This document shows, in pieces, positions 1-7,107 of a DNA stretch of 44,452 bases. The stretch spans positions 1-44,452 of the forward strand of contig CAMTAF010000016.1 of the NCBI GenBank assembly GCA_947066955.1, in the 5' to 3' direction. Each line of letters begins with the position of its first letter. The first letter of the stretch is position 1. The position numbers and the translations under genes are program-made. This DNA comes from an uncultured Hungatella sp. (GTDB lineage Bacteria > Bacillota > Clostridia > Lachnospirales > Lachnospiraceae). The notes under the pieces were generated by a model that did no database searches, was not told the DNA's origin, and worked only from the letters and a program-made list of their open reading frames with translations.

Positions 1-224
1 CGGCCCCGCCCCAGCGCAGCGAGTAGGGAGAAGACCTCCCCTACTCGATTGTGCACAGGGCGGCAAGGAAATATGGCCGCTTGCGCGGCTCCGCCCTGGC
101 ACGGCGAGTAGGGGAAAAGCCTCCCCTACTCGATTACACACGGGGCAAAAAGGAAATGTGGCTGCTTGCGCGGCTCCGCCCTGGCACGGCGAGTAGGGGA
201 AAAGACCTCCCCTACTCGATTGCG
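1..224. repeat. Tandem array of modular palindromic repeats
   Basis: Three copies of a hairpin whose arms are GAGTAGGGG and CCCCTACTC lie at about 21-46, 106-131 (arms 106-114/123-131) and 191-217 (arms 191-199/209-217). Between them are two copies of a second palindromic module containing GGCCGCTTGCGCGGCTCC, at about 58-100 and 139-186. The same two modules, in the opposite orientation, occur at 2154-2220, 6918-7053 and 31487-31576. The array begins at or before the left edge, so its full length is unknown. No coding potential is convincing here; the open frames crossing it are repeat artefacts. It lies downstream of the recombinase gene. Confidence 0.85.
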
Positions 225-292
225 CAGGCCCGGCTCGTTTCCGGCGGGAATCAACAGGCAGCGGTCCCCGCTCTGCCGGTTTTCCGGCAATT

Positions 293-898
293 TTATCCCA
301 CCTCCCCCGAAGACTCCCTGCTCCTCCTCCGAAAGGATGTCAGAGGCATCCCGCACAGATCCGCTGCCCTCTTTCCGGATATCTCGCCTGCCATCCATTT
401 CTGGCTCAGCTGCCCGAAATTATCCGGCAGGGGCTTTAGCGGCCTGCCGAACTTTACTCCCCGGAGCCTTGCGGCCTCGATGCCTTCCTGCTGTCTCTCC
501 CGGATATTTTTCCGCTCATTTTCCGCCACAAATGACAAAACCTGGAGAACAATATCGCTTAAGAAAGTGCCCATGAGATCTTTCCCCCGCCTGGTGTCCA
601 AAAGGGGCATGTCCAATACCACAATATCCACCTTTTTCTCCCTGGTCAGCACCCTCCACTGTTCCAGAATTTCCTCATAATTCCGCCCCAGCCTGTCGAT
701 GCTTTTGATATACAGCAGATCGTCTTCTTTCAGCCTTTTCATCAAGCGCTTGTACATGGGGCGCTCAAAATCCTTTCCCGACTGCTTATCTACATAAATA
801 TTTCCCTTTGGAAGCCGCATCTCACTGAGGGCAAGGAGCTGCCTGTCCTCTTTCTGTTCTTTTGTGCTGACCCGGGCGTATCCGTACATGTTCTTCAT
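293..898 (-). CDS. Serine site-specific recombinase (resolvase/invertase family)
   Basis: 201 residues, the usual size of a small resolvase/invertase. The N-terminal catalytic domain opens with YGYARVSTKEQ, which places the nucleophilic serine at residue 11. A second family motif, IDRLGRNYEEI, follows near residues 67-77, and the long E-helix region around residues 110-135 contains FVAENERKNIRERQQEG. The C-terminus (about 155-195) has a short helix-turn-helix resembling HTH_7. Such enzymes form a covalent serine-DNA intermediate and resolve cointegrates or invert DNA. The start at 898 is supported by AAGGAGGAAC directly upstream. No transposase partner is visible; it sits alone beside the tandem palindromic repeats and may be a domesticated invertase or a remnant of a mobile element. 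Family assignment is firm, the substrate site is unknown. Confidence 0.9.
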   Translation of the reverse strand: MKNMYGYARVSTKEQKEDRQLLALSEMRLPKGNIYVDKQSGKDFERPMYKRLMKRLKEDDLLYIKSIDRLGRNYEEILEQWRVLTREKKVDIVVLDMPLLDTRRGKDLMGTFLSDIVLQVLSFVAENERKNIRERQQEGIEAARLRGVKFGRPLKPLPDNFGQLSQKWMAGEISGKRAADLCGMPLTSFRRRSRESSGEVG

Positions 899-944
899 CA
901 GTTCCTCCTTATCTTGTGTAACTGCGCTGCTTCCCTTATCTTAT

Positions 945-963
945 CCATTTTTTTCCAAAATGG
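945..963. promoter_or_regulatory. Dyad between divergent recombinase and DUF6774 genes
   Basis: CCATTTT and AAAATGG form 7-bp inverted arms around five bases. Outside them, TTATCC (941-946) and GGATAA (973-978) form another inverted pair. The site lies in the 157-bp divergent region, so it could be an operator or a recombinase site. This is inference only. Confidence 0.3.
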
Positions 964-1055
964 CCACAATTGGATAATACAAAATCGGAGGATTGCCGCC
1001 GGGATACGGGAATATCCAGGTGGGTTTTTACATAGACTTCTTTGAGGTGATCTCT

Positions 1056-1232
1056 ATGGAATCCTGTGAACTTGTGATGGCGATCTCCGCCCTGGCCTGC
1101 TGTATCGCGGAGGGAAAGTCTTCTGACCAGATTGCTCTGATCAGTTCTGTTTTTTCTCAGCTTGGCGACACATTAGATACCATTGCCGCCCAGCGGGAGC
1201 TGTGTTCTCCGGGGGATGCCCACGATTTTTGA
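1056..1232 (+). CDS. Small DUF6774-like protein
   Basis: 58 residues. The frame is open from 993, but the ATG at 1056 is preceded five bases upstream by GAGGTGA and gives the family-like start MESCELVMAISALACCIAEG. The protein has a Cys-containing hydrophobic helix, then a second helix with FSQLGDTLDTIAAQ. This pattern matches my recollection of the small clostridial DUF6774 family, whose function is unknown. It is transcribed away from the recombinase and is followed by a good terminator at 1317-1346, which supports a real, separately transcribed gene. Confidence 0.7.
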   Translation: MESCELVMAISALACCIAEGKSSDQIALISSVFSQLGDTLDTIAAQRELCSPGDAHDF

Positions 1233-1316
1233 GAGGTAGATTCTGCGTTTATACGCAGCAAAAATCGGCGTGCCCGGAGGATGGGAATCTCTCCCGTAAA
1301 GGAGGTCCCGGCGCTG

Positions 1317-1346
1317 CGGGCAGGGAAAAATTCTCCTGCCCGTTTT
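1317..1346 (+). terminator. Intrinsic terminator after DUF6774-like gene
   Basis: CGGGCAGG (1317-1324) and CCTGCCCG (1335-1342) form a perfect 8-bp stem with a ten-base loop, followed by TTTT. A smaller perfect hairpin, CTGCGT/ACGCAG, lies upstream at 1243-1258. Confidence 0.7.
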
Positions 1347-1353
1347 CATAAAG

Positions 1354-2133
1354 TCAGCCAAAGTCTCCCACAGCCTGGGCTCCCTGGCTGTCGGTGGTGT
1401 ACAGGGCGCACTCCAGGGGATGGCCCTTCCTGGGCTCGAAATAATACCATTTCCCGTCAATCTCATGCCAGTCGGTGAGGGCATAGCCGTCCGGGTTAAA
1501 GTAATATTTGCGGCCGTTGATGATCTGCCAGCAATTTTTATAATAGGTGGATTCCGTATCCGCGTACCACCAGCCATTGGAATCCTGGTTCCATCCTTTG
1601 ATGTACTCCGGTTCTTTTGCCAGGCTCCAGTCGGGGCGCCCGTACCCGGCGATCCTGTCATAGGACAGCTGGTAAGATTTCTCCCACACGCCGCCTCCAT
1701 TTGCCACCACGCCGGAAGCGCTGCCTGTGTTGCCTTCCACGGTATAGATTTTTCCTGCCGTAACCTTCTCCACGATTCCTGTATGGTAGATCCTGACAGA
1801 ATTTTTAAAAAATACCTGGTCGCCTTTTCTGGGGGTGGTTTTCCACATTCCTTTATCTTTGTAGTACTGGGCCGACGTGGGAGTATAGGCGCTGAATCCC
1901 CCTCCTACCATCTGGCGTGCCCGGATCTGGCCAAAGGCTTTCACAAAGCACCAGTCCACAAACATGTCGCACCAGGGCTGGGCCTGGAGAGCCGGGTAGA
2001 GATCTCTGGCGTATTTTGTGTAATTTCCGCTTCCGCTGTTGCCTGTCTTGCTGTCCAGATCCCTGTCTGACTTTTTCTCCAGATATCCCACCTCTTCTTT
2101 GGCAATATTGATAACCTTTTCCGCTCCGCTCAT
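1354..2133 (-). CDS. CHAP-domain cell-wall hydrolase with C-terminal wall-binding repeats
   Basis: 259 residues. The N-terminal 150 residues form a CHAP (NlpC/P60-like) amidase/endopeptidase domain: the nucleophile is the Cys of AQPWCDMFVDWC and the catalytic His is in RIYHTGIVEKV. From about residue 178 come three aromatic/glycine repeats (GWNQDSNGWWYADTE, GRKYYFNPDGYALTD, GKWYYFEPRKG) of the CW_binding_1/choline-binding type that attach proteins to the cell wall. The ATG at 2133 is preferred over the longer frame because GAGGAGGGA lies just upstream and the extra 29 residues would be translated repeat DNA. There is no signal peptide, so release may need lysis or a holin, as with phage endolysins or autolysins. 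It probably cleaves peptidoglycan; the exact bond is unknown. Confidence 0.85.
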   Translation of the reverse strand: MSGAEKVINIAKEEVGYLEKKSDRDLDSKTGNSGSGNYTKYARDLYPALQAQPWCDMFVDWCFVKAFGQIRARQMVGGGFSAYTPTSAQYYKDKGMWKTTPRKGDQVFFKNSVRIYHTGIVEKVTAGKIYTVEGNTGSASGVVANGGGVWEKSYQLSYDRIAGYGRPDWSLAKEPEYIKGWNQDSNGWWYADTESTYYKNCWQIINGRKYYFNPDGYALTDWHEIDGKWYYFEPRKGHPLECALYTTDSQGAQAVGDFG

Positions 2134-2153
2134 ATAAATCCCTCCTCTCAAAA

Positions 2154-2220
2154 CCCGTGTGCAATCGAGCAGGGAGGCTTTTTCCCTGCTCGCCGCGACG
2201 GGGCGGGGCCCCGTGTGCAT
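2154..2220. repeat. Palindromic repeat, single hairpin copy
   Basis: CGAGCAGGGA (2166-2175) and TCCCTGCTCG (2183-2192) form a perfect 10-bp stem. It is flanked by GTGTGCAATC on one side and by GTGTGCAT running into seven As (the minus-strand T-tract of the nth-side terminator) on the other. It belongs to the family at 1-224, 6918-7053 and 31487-31576. Confidence 0.8.
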
Positions 2221-2293
2221 AAAAAAAGCACAGGCACTATCAGGCAGTTTCTGTCCGGAACCCTGTTTTCATGATTCCGGGCCTCTGCCTGAT
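2221..2293 (-). terminator. Probable terminator downstream of nth operon
   Basis: ATCAGGCAG (2239-2247) pairs with CTGCCTGAT (2285-2293), with an inner stem CCGGAA/TTCCGG (2255-2260/2275-2280). On the minus strand the structure is followed within about a dozen bases by seven Ts (2221-2227). The gap between stem and T-tract makes it less than ideal. Confidence 0.5.
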
Positions 2294-2374
2294 ATATCCT
2301 ATGCATCTTCTATGATTTCTGTTTCTTGCTGCCATGCTCCCTTAAGGGCTGCCTCTTTTCTTTACAAATCCCCC

Positions 2375-3010
2375 TCAGACCCCGTTCTTTTTACAGATAT
2401 CTTTCAGGCAGCACCTGTCACAGTAGGGCTTTGTCCTTGCGGTGCACACGTCCCTTCCGTGGTTCACCAGCCGATGGCAGAAATTGTTGCCCTCCTCAGG
2501 GGGAACCAGCTTCCACAGGGCCATCTCCACTTTCTTTGGATCCTTGATATTGTCCACAAGGCCCATGCGGTTCACCAGGCGGATACAGTGGGTGTCCGTG
2601 ACAATGGCCGGCTTTCCGAACACGTCGCCCATGATCAGGTTGGCGCTTTTTCTCCCCACGCCAGGAAGCTTTAAGAGGGCGTCAAAGTCATTGGGCACTT
2701 TCCCTCCGTATTGATCCCGCAGGATCTTCATACATCCGCTGATGTCTCTGGCCTTGCTGTGCCCTAAGCCGCAGGGTTTCACGATCTTCTCGATCTCCTC
2801 CACCGGGGCGTCCGCCAGGGCATTGACATCCGGATATTTTTCATACAGCCCCTCCACAACCACGTTGACTCTGGCGTCTGTGCACTGGGCCGCCAGCCTG
2901 ACACTGACCAGCAGTTTCCACGCCTGGTCATAATCCAGGGTACAGTCCGCGTCCGGATATTCTTTTTTCAGACGCTCAATGATCTCCAATGTCAGTTCTT
3001 TTTTTGTCAT
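2375..3010 (-). CDS. nth: Endonuclease III (base-excision DNA glycosylase/AP lyase)
   Basis: 211 residues, normal for bacterial Nth. It removes oxidised pyrimidines and cleaves the abasic site. The helix-hairpin-helix LPGVGRKSANLI carries the catalytic lysine, and the catalytic aspartate is in VTDTHCIR. The C-terminal four-cysteine loop (CTARTKPYC, CDRC, then C five residues later) matches the 4Fe-4S site, with seven rather than the E. coli six residues between the first two cysteines. The start at 3010 is the first Met of the conserved domain. It follows the MATE gene by about 60 bp on the same strand and is probably the last gene of the transporter operon. Confidence 0.95.
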   Translation of the reverse strand: MTKKELTLEIIERLKKEYPDADCTLDYDQAWKLLVSVRLAAQCTDARVNVVVEGLYEKYPDVNALADAPVEEIEKIVKPCGLGHSKARDISGCMKILRDQYGGKVPNDFDALLKLPGVGRKSANLIMGDVFGKPAIVTDTHCIRLVNRMGLVDNIKDPKKVEMALWKLVPPEEGNNFCHRLVNHGRDVCTARTKPYCDRCCLKDICKKNGV

Positions 3011-3072
3011 AATTTTCTCTCCCTCTTATCTCTTGTCCAAGCCGCCTCTGTGCGGGAAAATTTTACGCCCCC

Positions 3073-4410
3073 TCAGTTCACGGAAAAGATCCTGTCTCTC
3101 TGCCTTCTGGTCAGTACAGGAAGGGCGAATAAAAGGGCCTTGCACACATTGTCGCCGATCATGCACAGCCACACGGCTCTGAGATCCAAGTTCCACACCT
3201 TTACGCACAGGAAAGTGAAAAAGATCCGGATGCCCCACATGCTGAAGGTTTCCACCAGGAAAGCGTATTTTGTCCGTCCAAGGCCGTAGAAAATTCCTTC
3301 CAGCACAATCATGAGCCCGAAAAACGGCTCCGACAAGGCTACCAGCTTCAGCATCCTGGCTCCCAGGGATGCCGCTGCCACGCTGGGGGTAAACAGGCGC
3401 ATCAGGGGATAGGCTACCAGATACAGCGTCATCCCGCTGAGACACATAAGAAGCACGGTCAGAATCACGCTCAGGTTTCCCGTGGTCTTTAATTTTTCCT
3501 GATTCTTTTCCCCAAGGGCCGCGCCCACCAGGGCCGACGTGGCGGTGCGCAGTCCGTAACCCGGGATATAGAAAATGGTCTCCGCCGTGACCGCTATGGA
3601 GTGGGCGGCAAATACGGTGGTCCCCATCCCTGACACCAGACCGGCGAACACCACGTACCCCATGCAGGAAGTCATGCTGGTACCCAGAACCGGCATGCCG
3701 ATGGAGGCGCATTCTTTTAAAAGGGGAACCTCCAGGGAAAATTCCCGCCATCTCCAGTTCAGCAGCTCATTTTTCCGGTAAGCCGCGAGCATCAAAAGCC
3801 CTGAGACACAGTAGGAGACCGCCGACGCCGCGGCTGCCCCTGTGACCCCCAGGCCTGCCCTGTAGATCAGGATGTAGTTGAGCCCCACATTCAGGCTGTT
3901 GGCTGACATGCTGATGAGCATGGGGGTTCTGGTGTTCTGGGTGGCCCGGATGGAGGCTCCCAGGATGGTGGTCCAGGTCCGGAACACCATGGGAAGGCTT
4001 ATGATAAAAAAGTAGGCAGACGCCTGGCTCTGTATGGCTTCCTCAGCCCCCATCCACACCGGGATAAAGGGACTTAAAAGAATACAGATGCTCCCCGTGA
4101 CCACGCCGCAGCCTGTGGCCAGAAAAAGTGCCTGCTTGGACAGGCTTCGGATCTTCTCCCTGTCTCCGCTTCCCACTGCCCTGGAGATCATGGCCAGAAT
4201 CGCTGTCCCGATGGCTCCGGCCATGCTCCCCACCAGCCAGTTGATGGTGGTGGTGATGCTCACGGAAGCCGTGGCCTGCTCCCCCAGCTGACCCACCATG
4301 GCCGTGTCCACATATTGAAGGAGGGTTGACAGGACTTCTTCCGCCATGGTGGGGATTGACAGGGCCAGCAGAGTGCCCAGAAGCTGCCTTCTGCTCTCTG
4401 CCTTAGTCAT
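3073..4410 (-). CDS. MATE-family multidrug/metabolite exporter
   Basis: 445 residues with about twelve membrane helices in two related halves, as in the MATE family (cation-coupled drug/toxin antiporters of the cytoplasmic membrane). Recognisable family segments are IPTMAEEVLSTLLQYVDTAM near the start and the second-half ASIGMPVLGTSMTSCMGY. I place the start at 4410, not in the longer frame, because this ATG overlaps the last eight bases of the solute-binding protein gene, typical of translational coupling. The substrate is unknown. Co-transcription with an amino-acid importer could mean linked import and export, but this is inference. Confidence 0.88.
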   Translation of the reverse strand: MTKAESRRQLLGTLLALSIPTMAEEVLSTLLQYVDTAMVGQLGEQATASVSITTTINWLVGSMAGAIGTAILAMISRAVGSGDREKIRSLSKQALFLATGCGVVTGSICILLSPFIPVWMGAEEAIQSQASAYFFIISLPMVFRTWTTILGASIRATQNTRTPMLISMSANSLNVGLNYILIYRAGLGVTGAAAASAVSYCVSGLLMLAAYRKNELLNWRWREFSLEVPLLKECASIGMPVLGTSMTSCMGYVVFAGLVSGMGTTVFAAHSIAVTAETIFYIPGYGLRTATSALVGAALGEKNQEKLKTTGNLSVILTVLLMCLSGMTLYLVAYPLMRLFTPSVAAASLGARMLKLVALSEPFFGLMIVLEGIFYGLGRTKYAFLVETFSMWGIRIFFTFLCVKVWNLDLRAVWLCMIGDNVCKALLFALPVLTRRQRDRIFSVN

Positions 4411-5311
4411 TGCTCTGGGGATTCTTGGAAATATCGCTGCCAAAATACTTTTCTGACAGCTGCGCCAGCTCCCCTGACTGGCTAATCTGGGCGATGGCCT
4501 CATTGACCACCTCCCGAAGGCTGGCGGATTCCTCCCCCTTCCGCATGGGGATGGCCACCAGGGACGCCTCCTCTGTGAGGGCTGCGATCTTTAAATTCCT
4601 GTCCGGGTGTGCTTTCATATAGTCATAGTAAGTCAGCTCCGCGTTGAGCGTGGCGTCGATCCGCCCGGAAAGCAGCAGTTCAAAGGTCTGATTTAAATCA
4701 TCCACCCCTGTCACTGTGGCGCCGTAGCTCTCCGCCAGTTCCGCATAGGTGCTGGAAATGGTGTTAGCTGTGTTTTTCCCTTTCAGATCCTCGAAAGACT
4801 GTATTTCGTCATTGTCCCCGTCTACCACAATGGCTGTACGGATAAAACCATAGGGATCGGAGAAATCATACTTCTCCCTTCTCTCCTCAGTGATCTCCAC
4901 GCCGTTGACCACCATATCATATCTCCCGGCATCCAGTCCGGCAAAAAGGCCGTCCCACTCTCCTTCTACAAAAACAACTTCCACACCCAGCCTCTGGGCA
5001 ATCAGCCTGGCCACCTCCACGTCATAGCCCACAAGCTCATCCTTCTCGTCATGGTAAGTCCATGGGGACCAGGTCCCCTCCATGGCCACAACCATCTGCC
5101 CCTTTTCCTGGATCTGGGCCAGCTGATCTTTGCCGCTTCCCTCTGCGCCGGCGCTCCCTGAGGCAGAATCCTGGGAGCCTGTTGTCTCTGTCTGAGCCGG
5201 CTGGATACCGGACTGCTGTCCGCCCCCGCTTTCTGATCCGGAACACCCTGACAGGGACAGTGCCCCTGCTGTCACCAATGCTGCTGCTTTCAGCCAAACG
5301 AATTTTTTCAT
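4403..5311 (-). CDS. Amino-acid ABC transporter substrate-binding lipoprotein, probably for cystine
   Basis: 302 residues. The signal peptide ends in the lipobox LSGC with Cys23 as the lipidated residue, followed by a Ser/Gly/Glu-rich linker to about residue 63. The SBP_bac_3 fold follows: WSPWTYHDEKDELVGYDVEV, then GVEITEERREKYDFSDPY, then SFEDLKGKNTANTISSTYAE. These segments resemble TcyA/FliY-type cystine-binding proteins more than glutamine or arginine binders, so cystine is my best guess. AAGGAG lies just upstream of the ATG. It is the third gene of the permease-ATPase-binding protein operon, and its end overlaps the MATE start. Confidence 0.88.
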   Translation of the reverse strand: MKKFVWLKAAALVTAGALSLSGCSGSESGGGQQSGIQPAQTETTGSQDSASGSAGAEGSGKDQLAQIQEKGQMVVAMEGTWSPWTYHDEKDELVGYDVEVARLIAQRLGVEVVFVEGEWDGLFAGLDAGRYDMVVNGVEITEERREKYDFSDPYGFIRTAIVVDGDNDEIQSFEDLKGKNTANTISSTYAELAESYGATVTGVDDLNQTFELLLSGRIDATLNAELTYYDYMKAHPDRNLKIAALTEEASLVAIPMRKGEESASLREVVNEAIAQISQSGELAQLSEKYFGSDISKNPQSND

Positions 5312-5344
5312 TTTCTTTCACTCCTTTATAGGTATCTTAATTGT

Positions 5345-6079
5345 TTACACATTCACAAGCCGCAGAAACTCTCTCGTCCTCTCCCCTTTGGGATTTTCAA
5401 AAAATTCTTTTGAGCCTCCGGCCTCTGCCACCTGTCCATCCTCCATAAACATCACCTTTGTGGACACATTTCTGGCAAAGTTCATCTCATGGGTAACCAC
5501 AAGCATGGTCATCCCCTCCTGGGCCAGATTCTTCATAACCTCCAGGACCTCTCCTATGAGCTCGGGGTCCAAAGCCGATGTAGGTTCGTCAAAAAAGATA
5601 ATCTCCGGATCTGCCGCTATGGCTCTGGCTATGGCCACCCGCTGCTGCTGTCCCCCTGAGAGCTGGCCGGGATAGTGGCCGCACCGGTCTGACAGCCCCA
5701 CCTTCTCAAGGGCCCTCTTTCCGATGTCCACGGCCTGGGCCTTTGGGATCTTGCGGGCCACAATCAGGCCCTCGGTCACATTTTCCAGGGCTGTCTTGTT
5801 GAGAAACAGATTAAAATTCTGAAACACAAAGGCTGTCTTTCTCCGTATCCTTCGAATCTCCTTTCTGGATATATGGCTCATGTCATAATTTTCCCCGTCA
5901 AACTCCATGGTGCCCCGGTCCGCTGTCTCCAAAAAATTGATGCACCTTAAAAATGTGGTCTTTCCGGATCCGCTGGGACCCAGGATGGCCACCACGTCTC
6001 CTTTCTCCACATCCAGGTCCACTCCTCTCAGAACTTCAAGACTGCCGAAGTTCTTCCTCACATCTCTGATTTTTAGCAT
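5345..6079 (-). CDS. Polar amino-acid ABC transporter ATP-binding protein
   Basis: 244 residues, the standard size for a single-domain ABC ATPase of this family. Walker A is GPSGSGKTT (about 34-42), the Q-loop is in FVFQNFNLF, the signature is LSGGQQQRVAIARA, Walker B is IIFFDEPTSALDP, and the H-loop His is in VVTHEMNFA. It energises uptake through the permease at 6142-6813. The start has AGGAGG a few bases upstream. Family is certain; cystine specificity is inherited from the binding-protein argument. Confidence 0.93.
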   Translation of the reverse strand: MLKIRDVRKNFGSLEVLRGVDLDVEKGDVVAILGPSGSGKTTFLRCINFLETADRGTMEFDGENYDMSHISRKEIRRIRRKTAFVFQNFNLFLNKTALENVTEGLIVARKIPKAQAVDIGKRALEKVGLSDRCGHYPGQLSGGQQQRVAIARAIAADPEIIFFDEPTSALDPELIGEVLEVMKNLAQEGMTMLVVTHEMNFARNVSTKVMFMEDGQVAEAGGSKEFFENPKGERTREFLRLVNV

Positions 6080-6141
6080 CTCAAGCCTCCTGTTAGCGTC
6101 CCTTTTCCTCTAATGCCCTTCATCGCCATTCATCTCTGCCC

Positions 6142-6813
6142 TCATCTGGAAAGATAAAAATTCAGCCGCTTCTCTCCCACATGCTGCAGCTTGGTTAATA
6201 CGGTGGAGAAGATCAGATAGATCAGCCCCACCTCACAGTACAGGGCCAGAGGCTCATAGGTTCTTGCCACGATCCTCTGGGTCGCCATAAACATCTCCGT
6301 AACCGTGATATTGGCAGCTAAGGAGGTGTCCTTCACCATGGCTATGAGGGAATTGGACAGAGAGGGAAAGGCGGTCCGGAGAGCCTGGGGAAGCACGATT
6401 CTTCTCATGATCTGCATATAGGACATGCCCACGCAGTATCCTGCCTCCAGCTGTCCCTTGGGCACAGATTCCAGCGCTGCCCTGATAATCTCGGCGCCGT
6501 AGGCCCCTTCGTTGAGGGAGAACACAATCACTGCCGAGGGAAACGGATCCAGGACGATCCCCACCCCGGGCAGCCCGTAAAAAATCACATACAGCTGGAC
6601 CAGAAGAGGGGTCCCGCGAATCACCCATATGTAAAACCTGGCTAACTGTTTCAGTCCTTTTATATCGGCAAACTGTATCAGAGCCATGATCACCGCGATC
6701 ACCATGGCAAAGGAAAAAGAGATCACAGTGAGGGGGATGGTCGCCTTCAGCCCCGGAAGCAGTATCTTCCAGAAAGAATCCAGCAAAATCCCGTACAGCC
6801 GTTCACTAATCAT
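6142..6813 (-). CDS. Polar amino-acid ABC transporter permease, probably cystine
   Basis: About 223 residues with five membrane helices. The cytoplasmic EAA loop is visible as GAYGAEIIRAALESVPKGQ followed by EAGYCVGMSYMQIMRRIVLP. FYIWVIRGTPLLVQLYVIFY is the family hallmark of His/Glu/Gln/Arg/opine permeases and is close to TcyB. The frame is open to an ATG at 6828, but that ATG touches an AGAAAGG with no spacer. The ATG at 6813 gives the better family start (MISERLYGILLDSFWKI) with AGGA upstream, so I chose it; the difference is five residues. First gene of the transporter operon. Confidence 0.9.
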   Translation of the reverse strand: MISERLYGILLDSFWKILLPGLKATIPLTVISFSFAMVIAVIMALIQFADIKGLKQLARFYIWVIRGTPLLVQLYVIFYGLPGVGIVLDPFPSAVIVFSLNEGAYGAEIIRAALESVPKGQLEAGYCVGMSYMQIMRRIVLPQALRTAFPSLSNSLIAMVKDTSLAANITVTEMFMATQRIVARTYEPLALYCEVGLIYLIFSTVLTKLQHVGEKRLNFYLSR

Positions 6814-6917
6814 TGTTCCTATCAGCATCCTTTCTATAAAAATAGTAAAATGGCATCTCTGTCACAGACGCTTCCTTATTTTACCTCATGCACCTCCATA
6901 TCGTCAAGTGCTGCCGC

Positions 6918-7053
6918 CGGGGCAGGGCCGCGCAAGCGGCCATATTTCCTTCCCGCCCCATGCGCAATCGAGCAGGGGCGGTCTTTCCCCCTGCTCGCCG
7001 CGCGGCCCGTGCGCCGCTTTAGCGGCAAATTTCCACTGCACGGGCCTGTGCAT
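6918..7053. repeat. Composite palindromic repeat
   Basis: Three hairpin modules in a row: a GGCCGCGCAAGCGGCC stem near 6926-6941; CGAGCAGGGG with its CCCCTGCTCG partner near 6969-6997; and GGCCCGTGC/GCACGGGCC (7004-7012/7038-7046), which encloses GCCGCTTTAGCGGC. It ends in GTGCAT immediately beside the A/T tract of the terminator at 7054-7087. It fills most of the gap between the permease gene and the first chemoreceptor; nothing coding is supported. Confidence 0.8.
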
Positions 7054-7087
7054 AAAAAGTCCTGGGAAAATATCCCCAGGACTTTTT
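7054..7087 (-). terminator. Intrinsic terminator of chemoreceptor operon
   Basis: AAAAAGTCCTGGG (7054-7066) and CCCAGGACTTTTT (7075-7087) form a perfect 13-bp stem with an eight-base loop. The flanking A and T runs let it work in both directions; the adjacent gene is the minus-strand chemoreceptor ending at 7108. Confidence 0.9.
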
Positions 7088-7107
7088 AATCCTTTAAAAT
7101 TTTTCAT

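Noticed and set aside
1-224. CRISPR array
   Set aside because: Units are palindromic modules with no variable spacers of even length and no cas genes.
51-680. Open frames across the left repeat and the recombinase
   Set aside because: They read repeat DNA or the antisense of the recombinase.
6661-6668. GCCGATAT octamer on the minus strand, sigma-28-like
   Set aside because: It is inside the permease coding sequence with no -35 and no gene start just downstream.
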